NCBI GenBank assembly: GCA_016218275.1
Contig: JACREK010000033.1
Span: 1-5,274, forward strand
DNA length: 5,274 nucleotides
From: Candidatus Gottesmanbacteria bacterium
GTDB lineage: Bacteria > Patescibacteriota > Microgenomatia > 2-02-FULL-39-11
Reading direction: 5' to 3'
Shown one piece after another: positions 1 to 5,249 of the stretch (position 1 is the first letter of the stretch; every line of letters begins with the position of its first letter). A program made the position numbers and the translations under genes. Below the pieces are notes generated by a model. That model was given only the letters and a program-made list of their open reading frames with translations. It made no database searches and was not told the DNA's origin.

Positions 1-110
1 CAAAATATGATGAAAAAGATAACAATACAATCACCCCCGTTCTGGCTTTTGGCTCAACTTTAAGCGTAACAGATGGGGGTATTTTTTTGTCTACAGGGCT
101 AATTGAGTAG
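1..110 (+). CDS. C-terminal fragment of an unidentified protein (partial at left edge)
   Basis: A frame open from base 3 to a TAG at 108-110 encodes about 35 residues, ending in the stretch LSVTDGGIFLSTGLIE. The residues look protein-like: an acidic, Asn-rich part (KYDEKDNNT) is followed by alternating hydrophobic and Gly/Ser/Thr residues typical of beta strands. No family can be named from so little. The stop lies 20 bases before the DsbA-like start, so the two could be co-transcribed. Against this, a terminator-like hairpin with a T-run overlaps the last third of the frame, which is odd inside a coding region. The other two forward frames close by base 63 or earlier. The start lies outside the window. 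Confidence 0.45.
   Translation, partial: KYDEKDNNTITPVLAFGSTLSVTDGGIFLSTGLIE
33..88 (+). terminator. possible intrinsic terminator before the DsbA-like gene
   Basis: ACCCCC (33-38) pairs with GGGGGT (75-80). Inside it, TCTG (41-44) pairs with CAGA (70-73) and GCTT (45-48) with AAGC (62-65). A run of seven T follows at 82-88. The stem is interrupted by small internal loops, so this is a moderate candidate. It sits inside the presumed end of the upstream reading frame, so either that frame is not coding to base 110 or the hairpin is incidental. Confidence 0.35.
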
Positions 111-130
111 TTTGAAGCAAAAGTGGGGTA

Positions 131-1021
131 ATGTCAGTTAATCATCCTCTTGCAAAAAACATCCTTATATCCTATTATTTATGGATGGCTAAGCAGCTAT
201 CTAGTTTTAAATTTTCTCTTCCTAAATTTTCTTTCCAGCAATCAGGCATTAATGGTTTTTTGGTTCTATCTTTAATTATCTTTGCTTTCGCTCTTGGCAT
301 GTTAACCAACAAAGTTATTTATCTTGAACAACAAAGCAAAAATCCAACCACCTCTCCCGCCGCCCCAGCCCCGGCTCAAGCACAAGCTGCAGCCCCCAAC
401 CCTTCCGCTAATATCGAAGATATAAAAAAATTATTTGACGGTAAAAATATTGTTTTTGGTAATAAAAACAGCAAAAACCTAATTGTTGAATTTGCAGATC
501 CAAGTTGCCCCTACTGCCATGTTGCCGGAGGAAAAAATTCCGATCTTAACAAACAAATGGGTGGACAATTTACGCTTGAAGCAGACGGCGGCACTTATAT
601 TGCACCTGTACCAAAGATTAAAGAGCTAGTTGACCAGGGTAAAGCAGCTTTTGTTTGGGTTTACTTTCCTGGACACGGCAACGGAGAAATGGGTACCAAA
701 GCTCTTTACTGTGCCTACGAGCAAGGAAAATTCTGGGAAGTACATGACAAACTCATGAGCAGCAGTGGCTATGATGTCTTAAACAATCAAGTTAAAAACG
801 ATACCACTAAAGCTCAAGTGCTTACAGATTTCCTAGCCGATGTAGCCGATGCGGGTCAAATGAAAGCTTGTTTGGATAACGATAAATATACCAGTAAGCT
901 TAGTGAAGATATAAATATAGCTAAAAAGTTTAGTGTAAATGGTACACCAGGATTTTTCATCAATACCACACCTTTTACCGGCGCCTATTCATGGAAAGAC
1001 ATGGCAAGCGCTATAAAATAA
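131..1021 (+). CDS. membrane-anchored DsbA-like thioredoxin-fold oxidoreductase
   Basis: A 296-residue extracytoplasmic thiol-disulfide oxidoreductase of the DsbA/thioredoxin_4 type, expected to form or shuffle disulfides in exported proteins. A short basic N-terminus leads to one hydrophobic segment (about 41-58), an uncleaved signal anchor. A Pro/Ala-rich linker (about 71-92) then precedes the thioredoxin fold. The active site is C126-P-Y-C129 in the context FADPSCPYCH. The cis-proline loop is GTPGFF with P273. C194 and C247, in the helical insert, may form a second disulfide. Such fusions are very common in Patescibacteria. No VKOR or DsbB partner is visible here. The ATG at 131 follows a GGGG only 2 nt upstream; an in-frame ATG at 185 (Met19, MAKQLSS) would also leave a sound anchored protein, and neither has a good Shine-Dalgarno. 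It ends one base from the convergent acylphosphatase stop. Confidence 0.9.
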   Translation: MSVNHPLAKNILISYYLWMAKQLSSFKFSLPKFSFQQSGINGFLVLSLIIFAFALGMLTNKVIYLEQQSKNPTTSPAAPAPAQAQAAAPNPSANIEDIKKLFDGKNIVFGNKNSKNLIVEFADPSCPYCHVAGGKNSDLNKQMGGQFTLEADGGTYIAPVPKIKELVDQGKAAFVWVYFPGHGNGEMGTKALYCAYEQGKFWEVHDKLMSSSGYDVLNNQVKNDTTKAQVLTDFLADVADAGQMKACLDNDKYTSKLSEDINIAKKFSVNGTPGFFINTTPFTGAYSWKDMASAIK

Positions 1022-1022
1022 C

Positions 1023-1337
1023 TTAGAGAATTAAAAAATCTTTATACTCTTCTCCTCCCTCTTCCCATTCAAAACCAATTTGTTTTACCTCTGACAAAAA
1101 TGGACCCTTGCGACAAAGCTCAATCATTTTTTCAATCACTGCTTTTTCACCCTGCAGGATTGCTTCTACGCCACCATCTTCCCCGCCTGCCACACGCCTG
1201 AAGCCGTAAGGCAACTGGCGGGCAGGGGTATTACGCACCCAACCGGTTATACCTAATTTTCGGGCACTACTTTTAACAAACTGGCGATAGCCTACTCCCT
1301 GAACCGAACCGGAAATAAAAACGTGTGCTTGCTGCAT
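1023..1337 (-). CDS. acyP: acylphosphatase with an in-frame palindromic insert
   Basis: A small cytoplasmic enzyme that hydrolyses acyl phosphates such as acetyl phosphate and carbamoyl phosphate. From the ATG at 1337 it has 104 residues, against about 90 for the family. The signature GSVQGVGYR carries the phosphate-binding Arg (R18), and GWVRN supplies the catalytic Asn (N36). The tail has the usual helix with RKGPFLSEV and a terminal strand. The extra length is a 15-residue insert (39-53, ARQLPYGFRRVAGGE) between NTP and DGGVEA; without it the text reads as a normal acylphosphatase. The insert coincides with a GC-rich palindrome at 1181-1228. I chose the start at 1337 because AGGAGAG lies about 10 nt upstream and the ATG overlaps the preceding TAA by one base. 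An upstream in-frame ATG at 1376 would add a charged, unfamily-like leader. The insert lies in a beta-turn, so activity may survive. Confidence 0.9.
   Translation of the reverse strand: MQQAHVFISGSVQGVGYRQFVKSSARKLGITGWVRNTPARQLPYGFRRVAGGEDGGVEAILQGEKAVIEKMIELCRKGPFLSEVKQIGFEWEEGGEEYKDFLIL
1181..1228. repeat. GC-rich palindromic element inserted in frame in acyP
   Basis: A 48-bp imperfect palindrome with about 73% GC inside an AT-rich gene. CCCCGCCTGCCA (1181-1192) pairs with TGGCGGGCAGGGG (1216-1228), giving 12 pairs with one bulged A (1224) and one T-G wobble (1188/1220). The interior contains a small GCC-GTAA-GGC hairpin (1203-1212). It corresponds almost exactly to the 15 extra codons of the acylphosphatase. 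The architecture resembles the Rickettsia palindromic elements, which insert in frame in genes; any relationship is by analogy only. No second copy is visible in this window. Confidence 0.65.
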
Positions 1338-1600
1338 TATTTTGACTCTCCTTTCCTTAGCTCCTTCAACTTCCACATAAATAGCGCCCCTTTATTATCG
1401 GCTTTACTATCAATCACAAAACTTAATGCCTTTTCAAGGATAGATCTATTTACTGTTTTTGCAAGCCGCATATACAATCCCTTATGCTTGTAATCATTTA
1501 AGGACTCTGTTAGATGAAGCCCAAATGTCTGAAATTCACGGGAAACGTATTTATCGGTGGTGGGATTAAATTTATCGAGGACGTTTTTGATAGATTGCAT
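1337..1600 (-). CDS. small conserved hypothetical protein, 87 aa
   Basis: I cannot assign a function. The core, from about residue 21 (REFQTFGLHLTESL) to residue 83 (ending FMWKLKELRK), is Lys/Arg-rich and predicted largely helical. From memory it resembles a small hypothetical protein recurring in Patescibacteria genomes (pattern: LA or LT..LND.KH..LYM.LAK, then ILEKALSFV, then LFMWKLKEL). There is no signal peptide or membrane segment, so it is probably cytoplasmic. The ATG at 1600 is preferred because it lies 7 bases past the upstream stop, though no Shine-Dalgarno precedes it. In-frame ATGs up to 1684 would overlap the upstream gene by about 77 bases with unconvincing sequence. Its TAA shares a base with the acylphosphatase ATG (TAATG), strong evidence that the two are translationally coupled and that this is a real gene. 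Confidence 0.75.
   Translation of the reverse strand: MQSIKNVLDKFNPTTDKYVSREFQTFGLHLTESLNDYKHKGLYMRLAKTVNRSILEKALSFVIDSKADNKGALFMWKLKELRKGESK
1346..1352 (-). promoter_or_regulatory. Shine-Dalgarno deciding the acyP start
   Basis: On the minus strand AGGAGAG ends about 9-10 nt before the ATG at 1337. This supports the shorter acylphosphatase start over the ATG at 1376. It lies inside the 3' end of the preceding gene, as expected for coupled genes. Confidence 0.6.
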
Positions 1601-1607
1601 AATTTTT

Positions 1608-2066
1608 TTACATTGCTGGTACCCACTTTGGAATCCAATATCCGGGCACTCCATAAAAAGATATTTCAACATCAGGCTTATCACGAAGAGAAAGAACGTT
1701 TACACGATCCTCATCTAACATCTTATTTAGAGTAGCTAATCTGGCAACTTCCTCCGTATCCTGAGCAATTTCTGCTTGCGCAAGACGGCGACTATATTCA
1801 GCTTTACATGCTTGAAAAACAGTATCTTGAAGTTTTATAGCAACATCTCTTGAAGTATCAGTTGATCCTACCGAACATTTTGATGATAAAAAATCGGCTG
1901 GAGCTCCACCATACCCTGTCTGATCTATAACAAATCCTAGTGCACGTCTCTCAAAAGAACGAAGTGGTCTTCCTATTCGAGTTGCTACAGTTACTCCCAC
2001 ATCTTTTAAAAGTGTTCGTTTATCCATATTTTGTTGTCCTTCCTTGCCTGTTGATTCTGTGTCCAT
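1608..2066 (-). CDS. hypothetical protein, 152 aa, partner of the HD-domain protein
   Basis: No family recognised. The basic N-terminal half (MDKRTLLKDVGVTVATRIGR, then PLRSFERRALGF) leads into a Gly-rich GYGGAP stretch and C64. A central amphipathic helix with coiled-coil potential follows (about 76-120, QDTVFQACKAEYSRRLAQAE onward). The C-terminus is aromatic and Pro-rich (ISFYGVPGYWIPKW) and looks like a short folded or docking segment. No signal peptide or membrane span. The ATG at 2066 lies one base after the HD-gene TAG, so the two are probably coupled. An alternative in-frame ATG at 2027 (Met14) has a much better Shine-Dalgarno, AAGGAAGGA 9 nt upstream, and may be the true start, giving 139 residues. 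The tight coupling suggests a partner or regulator of the HD protein; this is inference. Confidence 0.7.
   Translation of the reverse strand: MDTESTGKEGQQNMDKRTLLKDVGVTVATRIGRPLRSFERRALGFVIDQTGYGGAPADFLSSKCSVGSTDTSRDVAIKLQDTVFQACKAEYSRRLAQAEIAQDTEEVARLATLNKMLDEDRVNVLSLRDKPDVEISFYGVPGYWIPKWVPAM
2037..2045 (-). promoter_or_regulatory. Shine-Dalgarno favouring an internal start at 2027
   Basis: AAGGAAGGA on the minus strand ends 9 nt before the in-frame ATG at 2027. The ATG at 2066 has only a GGGG about 10 nt upstream. Either start may be used; this one has the better ribosome-binding site. Confidence 0.5.
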
Positions 2067-2067
2067 A

Positions 2068-4242
2068 CTATTCTACCCCAAGAAAAGTCTTTTCATGACT
2101 CGTCAAAAATCCTTTGAGCGCTTGCTTGGCAGTATCAGCACTCTCAAGATTTCCTAAAGCAGCTATTAACTCCTGTAATTGTTGCAATTCCAAAGGTGAT
2201 GTTTTTTCAGTTACTGAATCGAGAAAAAGCGCACGTAATTGGCCTATATTTTGTCCTTCTCCCGCTTTGAGCTGATCTAATAATTGATTAATTTCCGTCC
2301 GAACACTCAAAAGGTGTACTTCATGAAAGACTTCACTAATCGCTTGAATTTTATCTGCTCCAATAACTCCTGCCAATTCCGCTGGTGATAAATCTTCAAG
2401 AAATTGGTTATCGACTGATACACGAGCACTGTCATGAGCAACATCAAGTGCCTGTGGAGCCTCTTCCTGACGCATTCTTGCTAAGGTCACAGCTCGACCA
2501 TACTCACCAAGTTGACTGGTATCAAGACCAAGATCTTGCATTGCTTTCATAAAAGATTGATTGGCATCTTTATCTCCAAACATATTCCCAAGTAACGCAT
2601 AAACCTCTGTCGGTGTGATTTGTACCACAACTCGAAGTTTTTGATGGGCAAGCTCTGAATGATCTTCATCATGCTCCCCATGGGCATGATCATGATCTTG
2701 CATAATCTCTGTTTGTGTATCATGAGGTACCGGTTCTACACTTACACCTCTAACTACACCGGTGTAGTGACCTAGAGTATTATTTGCAGTTACCTCACTA
2801 AAAAAACTATTGATTGCGTTCTTATAGCCATCTTGTCTTTGCTGGTTTGGCTCTTGAGAGGCAACAACAAGGAGTTCTCCTTTATACTTCTCCATTAAAT
2901 CTGTCGGCGTCTTCCCGTCATTTACCTCTGCAGCAAGACGAATTTTAAGCAATACGCGCATGGCATCAGGGTTCCAGAAGAATTCAGGGGTCTTTGTCTC
3001 AACCGTAACACCCAATGAGTCAACCGTTGAGGTAATTCCTCGAATCAAATCTGCATGGACGCCATCAGTCTCATCACTTTGATATTCCAAACGAGGATAA
3101 CTATGATTAAGAACCGAATCAAAAATTGCTTTATATCCGTCTGCTCCAAACTTATCAACGTAGTAACCTTCATTGTCTTCAATAAATTTAGCACTTACCA
3201 GCGGATGATCTTTGGAGGCAAAATATCCCCTTTCTGCCTGGGCAGCACCGGTAGTATAACCCAAATCATGATCGATCATAATCTGATGCATCAATATTTG
3301 ATCTTTTGCAGACACATTGAGACCATTTACTCGCAAACTATCAACCATTTGCATAGCAAACTTCGTATTGCCATCCAAAATATGTCTGGTGCCATGATCT
3401 GATCCAGAAAAAACATCTTTATCAACTGCTGCTTGATATGAAAGTTTGCGTGCGTTATCCCGTACCAATTCATATGCTTTTGGAACATTTTCCGTACCAT
3501 AGGCTTCACCATATAATTTGGCAAATTCAACTACTTCTCGCTCTATCGACGCTGCTTCGGCTTCATTAAGATTGCTCTGCTCTAAAAATCGCCTCACTTC
3601 TTGGTTAACCTGCCCAACAATACCATCGTAGGTATCCGGAATATTTTGCAACTCAGAAGCAACGCCTAGCTTTACACCAATTTCTTCAGCAATAGCACTC
3701 GGATCTACAATGCCCCTATCAATCTTTTCCTGCAAACCTGCGTAAGCAACAGCTTGTGCTGCCTCATGTTCCACTGGAGTATTTTTCCCTTTATGATTAA
3801 CATTTACGAGACTATCTCCATATTTATCTGATCCAACACGAGCAGGATCCCGTAAATCGGCAAGTGGTATCGCACCAGGTTCTCGTTGCCGTAAACTTAC
3901 ACCGACAGACGCACCTGTTGTTTCACTTTTTAAAGCTGCAAGTTGCCTGCCATCTGATTCAGACGGCTGTGCTCTATGTTTTCCTTCATTAGTTGGTTTC
4001 CTGAAGCGATCCAAAAACCTTTCATTTTTCGCTCTATGCTTCCCACCTTCTTGTCCTACGTCACCCTGTGCTACCTGACGTAAGACATCATCAACATGTG
4101 GTCCATCACCATTTTTTTTATCTCCTCCAAAAAGTTCCCGCAGTTTATTAGCTAACACGGCTGCTTTGCTGGGAACTTTTGGACTTTCATTGGCTACACC
4201 AGGTTCTCTAGTTGGTGCTTCTTTAAAATCTACTGTAGACAT
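2068..4242 (-). CDS. large HD-domain protein (putative metal-dependent phosphohydrolase)
   Basis: 724 residues, cytoplasmic by appearance (no signal peptide or membrane span). Residues 1-160 are charged and probably disordered, with a repeated GKHRA motif at 67-71 and 87-91. Residues about 165-275 are helical. An HD-type metal site follows: SDHGTRH (H283, H287), IDHDLGY (H325-D326), KDHP (H346) and LNH (H380), with D398 or D408 as candidate last ligand. HD proteins typically hydrolyse phosphomono- or diesters (nucleotides, cyclic dinucleotides, ppGpp); the substrate here is unknown. A His/Asp-rich stretch with six His in 17 residues (517-533) may bind metal. The C-terminal part (about 535-724) is helical with coiled-coil potential (SPLELQQLQELIAALGNLES). 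It is first in a four-gene run ending in acylphosphatase. No Shine-Dalgarno precedes the ATG; a palindrome abuts it. The HD assignment rests on spacing and motif order and could be degenerate. Confidence 0.75.
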   Translation of the reverse strand: MSTVDFKEAPTREPGVANESPKVPSKAAVLANKLRELFGGDKKNGDGPHVDDVLRQVAQGDVGQEGGKHRAKNERFLDRFRKPTNEGKHRAQPSESDGRQLAALKSETTGASVGVSLRQREPGAIPLADLRDPARVGSDKYGDSLVNVNHKGKNTPVEHEAAQAVAYAGLQEKIDRGIVDPSAIAEEIGVKLGVASELQNIPDTYDGIVGQVNQEVRRFLEQSNLNEAEAASIEREVVEFAKLYGEAYGTENVPKAYELVRDNARKLSYQAAVDKDVFSGSDHGTRHILDGNTKFAMQMVDSLRVNGLNVSAKDQILMHQIMIDHDLGYTTGAAQAERGYFASKDHPLVSAKFIEDNEGYYVDKFGADGYKAIFDSVLNHSYPRLEYQSDETDGVHADLIRGITSTVDSLGVTVETKTPEFFWNPDAMRVLLKIRLAAEVNDGKTPTDLMEKYKGELLVVASQEPNQQRQDGYKNAINSFFSEVTANNTLGHYTGVVRGVSVEPVPHDTQTEIMQDHDHAHGEHDEDHSELAHQKLRVVVQITPTEVYALLGNMFGDKDANQSFMKAMQDLGLDTSQLGEYGRAVTLARMRQEEAPQALDVAHDSARVSVDNQFLEDLSPAELAGVIGADKIQAISEVFHEVHLLSVRTEINQLLDQLKAGEGQNIGQLRALFLDSVTEKTSPLELQQLQELIAALGNLESADTAKQALKGFLTSHEKTFLGVE
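2753..2768. repeat. 16-bp perfect palindrome inside the HD gene
   Basis: ACTACACCGGTGTAGT is its own reverse complement. It lies in the codons for HYTGVV (about residues 492-497), between the HD region and the His-rich stretch. It could be an internal operator or a chance coding palindrome; nothing nearby decides this. Confidence 0.5.
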
Positions 4243-4243
4243 A

Positions 4244-4259
4244 ATATACTTTAGTATAT
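4244..4259. promoter_or_regulatory. inverted repeat abutting the HD-gene start codon (possible operator)
   Basis: ATATACT-TT-AGTATAT has two perfect 7-bp arms and a 2-bp spacer, ending one base before the HD-gene ATG at 4242. On the minus strand the first arm also contains TGATATACT (4261-4253), an extended -10 match that would start transcription about 3-4 nt before the ATG. A repressor site overlapping a leaderless promoter would fit both observations. No Shine-Dalgarno is present between it and the ATG. Confidence 0.4.
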
Positions 4260-4281
4260 CATCTAACTTACTTTTTTATCC

Positions 4282-4310
4282 ATTATAAAAACACAACTTG
4301 TCTTTGAAAA
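4282..4310 (-). promoter_or_regulatory. candidate sigma70-type promoter for the HD operon
   Basis: On the minus strand a consensus TATAAT (4287-4282) lies 17 bp after TTTTCA (4310-4305), a 4/6 match to the -35 box. It would start transcription near 4276, about 34 nt before the HD-gene ATG. It competes with the extended -10 element at 4261-4253 and a second TATAAT (4338-4333) that lacks a -35. The 114-bp gap to pth otherwise holds AT-rich sequence without a convincing terminator. Confidence 0.4.
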
Positions 4311-4356
4311 ATTTGAAGATTAGGAGTAATTAATTATAGTTTTTTGAAAAAGTAAT

Positions 4357-5007
4357 TTACTTGGTATTATACCTATTCATTGCGGCGTCGATGCCCTTTT
4401 CCAGCGCCATTTGTAGAGCTTGAGAACCATGCTTAATAATTTCTCTCACTTTTCCTTGTTCATTGCTTTTGAAATTGTCCAAGACAAAATCTTCTGCGTT
4501 TTTAATGTTTTGTCTACCAATTGCGTGGATCTTACCATCATCTCTGGCTTCCTGCCCGGTATGCGGATGAGTAGCTCCAATGCCTAATCTAAACCGCCAA
4601 AACTTGTCCGTCCCCAAACTCTCCATAATTGACTCTACTCCGTGATGGCCGGCTGCCGCTCCGCCAAATCTTATCTTCATTACGTTAAGCGGTAAATCTA
4701 ACTCATCATAAACAATCCAGATATCCGCTGGATCAATTTTGTAAAAAGCGGCCAGCAAAGAAACTGCCATGCCGGAATTATTCATGTAAGTTTTGGGTTT
4801 GGCCAAGATTATTTTTTCCTCATCTCCAAATTTTGGTTTCCAGTTAATAACGGTTACATCACTTTTTAATTTTTCGTTTAAAGTCCAAACAGTATTCTCT
4901 AATGACTCAAAATCTTTAAGAAATTGTTCAGCCACCATAAAACCAAGATTGTGACGAGTGTGGGTATATTTATCTCCAGGATTGCCGAGGCCTACGATTA
5001 ACTTCAT
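4357..5007 (-). CDS. pth: peptidyl-tRNA hydrolase
   Basis: Cleaves the ester bond of peptidyl-tRNAs released from stalled ribosomes, recycling tRNA; essential in most bacteria and cytosolic. 216 residues against about 190-200 typical. Family landmarks are in order: GLGNPG (6-11, with N9), TRHNLGF with catalytic H19, YMNNSG with N76, VYDELDLP with D101, the GGAAAGHHG loop with H121, and FRLGIG (139-144). By alignment from memory, the E. coli residue Asn114 is replaced by His (H122), possibly a lineage trait. A modest expansion (about 36-64, containing INWKPKFGDEE) accounts for part of the extra length. The ATG at 5007 starts the family N-terminus directly (MKLIVGLGNPG), so the start is secure, yet no Shine-Dalgarno precedes it; an extended -10 seven bases upstream suggests a leaderless mRNA. 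It lies 114 bp upstream of the HD gene on the same strand. Confidence 0.97.
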   Translation of the reverse strand: MKLIVGLGNPGDKYTHTRHNLGFMVAEQFLKDFESLENTVWTLNEKLKSDVTVINWKPKFGDEEKIILAKPKTYMNNSGMAVSLLAAFYKIDPADIWIVYDELDLPLNVMKIRFGGAAAGHHGVESIMESLGTDKFWRFRLGIGATHPHTGQEARDDGKIHAIGRQNIKNAEDFVLDNFKSNEQGKVREIIKHGSQALQMALEKGIDAAMNRYNTK

Positions 5008-5014
5008 CTTTTCT

Positions 5015-5023
5015 AATATAGCA
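5015..5023 (-). promoter_or_regulatory. extended -10 promoter for pth, probably leaderless
   Basis: On the minus strand TGCTATATT (5023-5015) matches an extended -10 (TGn followed by TATAnT). It ends 7 nt before the pth ATG, so transcription would begin at or very near the start codon. There is no good -35 (TTTTTT at the expected spacing), as tolerated with an extended -10. It lies just downstream of a same-strand terminator, which fits an independent pth transcript. Confidence 0.45.
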
Positions 5024-5033
5024 CAAATGCAAA

Positions 5034-5071
5034 ATGAAAAAAAGAAACGGAACCAGCCTAAACTGATTCCG
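5034..5071 (-). terminator. intrinsic terminator reading on the minus strand, upstream of pth
   Basis: On the minus strand the stem CGGAATCAG (5071-5063), loop TTTAGG and arm CTGGTTCCG (5056-5048) form 9 pairs, one of them a U-G wobble. A T-rich tract, TTTCTTTTTTTC (5047-5036), follows. In the plus-strand RNA the wobble becomes an A-C mismatch and no U-run follows, so the minus direction is clear. It would end a transcript arriving from the right, but no minus-strand gene is visible between 5072 and 5274, so it may end a noncoding RNA or a gene beyond the window. Confidence 0.65.
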
Positions 5072-5164
5072 CCTCTAAATAAACGAGGGATCTATTTGTA
5101 ATAACTTTTGATTTGGAAAATCAAATAGAATCCAATAGTCTCTGGTGCAAAACTCGTAACAGGC
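5071..5164. other. nested long hairpin in the intergenic region
   Basis: Three stems nest: GCCT/AGGC (5071-5074 with 5161-5164), ACGAG/CTCGT (5083-5087 with 5153-5157) and GGATCTATTTG pairing with 5122-5133 (5088-5098; 11 pairs, A5129 bulged). The last can switch to an alternative hairpin, TTTGATTT (5107-5114) with AAATCAAA (5118-5125). The base pairs are nearly all Watson-Crick, so strand cannot be told from wobbles. No reading frame with a start lies here. It could be part of a noncoding RNA or of a long leader for the gene at 5251. Confidence 0.4.
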
Positions 5165-5168
5165 TAGA

Positions 5169-5197
5169 TTGACAATAAAAAGAGCAGTTGGCACAAT
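5169..5197 (+). promoter_or_regulatory. candidate promoter for the right-edge gene
   Basis: A perfect TTGACA (5169-5174) is followed after 17 bp by CACAAT (5192-5197), a 4/6 match to the -10 preceded by TG (5189-5190) as an extended -10. Transcription would start near 5204, leaving a leader of about 47 nt. This conflicts with the full three-way fold at 5183-5249, whose 5' arm would not be transcribed; one of the two readings must be wrong or the pairing acts in DNA. Confidence 0.4.
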
Positions 5198-5249
5198 GAA
5201 AATGTTATGGAGATAACGTTTTCTACTCCAAAAGGAGGTGACAACTGCT
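5183..5249 (+). other. three-way-junction-like fold enclosing a Shine-Dalgarno
   Basis: The outer stem pairs AGCAGTTG (5183-5190) with CAACTGCT (5242-5249); past a G/A mismatch it continues CAC (5192-5194) with GTG (5238-5240). Inside are two adjacent hairpins: GAAAATGTTAT/ATAACGTTTTC (5198-5208 with 5213-5223, loop GGAG) and CTCC/GGAG (5226-5229 with 5234-5237, loop AAAA). The one imperfect pair of the long hairpin is U-G on the plus strand but A-C on the minus, favouring plus-strand RNA. The fold buries the Shine-Dalgarno of the gene at 5251, as a translational switch would. Confidence 0.5.
5231..5241 (+). promoter_or_regulatory. extended Shine-Dalgarno of the right-edge gene
   Basis: AAAGGAGGTGA is complementary over 11 bases to the usual bacterial 16S rRNA 3' end (UCACCUCCUUU). 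It ends 9 nt before the ATG at 5251; from the GGAGG core the distance is 12 nt, a little long. It stands out because other genes here have weak or no Shine-Dalgarno. Confidence 0.7.

Noticed and set aside
1018..1060. Bidirectional terminator between the convergent dsbA-like and acyP stops
   Set aside because: Only short AT-rich matches (AGAG with CTCT) are present; no stable stem with a T-run in either direction.
1514..1735. Plus-strand open frame of 73 codons
   Set aside because: It lies antisense across two tightly packed minus-strand genes, has no Shine-Dalgarno and no recognisable domain; a shadow frame.
3055..3402. Plus-strand open frame of 115 codons
   Set aside because: Antisense to the HD-domain core, whose metal-ligand motifs are plainly coded on the minus strand; its composition (Ile, Cys and Phe-rich) is not protein-like.
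3327..3530. Minus-strand open frame of 67 codons in another frame
   Set aside because: Wholly inside the HD-domain gene on the same strand, with no ribosome-binding site or family similarity.
4345..4373. Terminator after pth
   Set aside because: GGTAT-A-ATACC (4362-4372) has a 1-nt loop and the following AAGT/ACTT stem is only 4 bp, so it is not a convincing intrinsic terminator; read-through into the HD operon remains possible.
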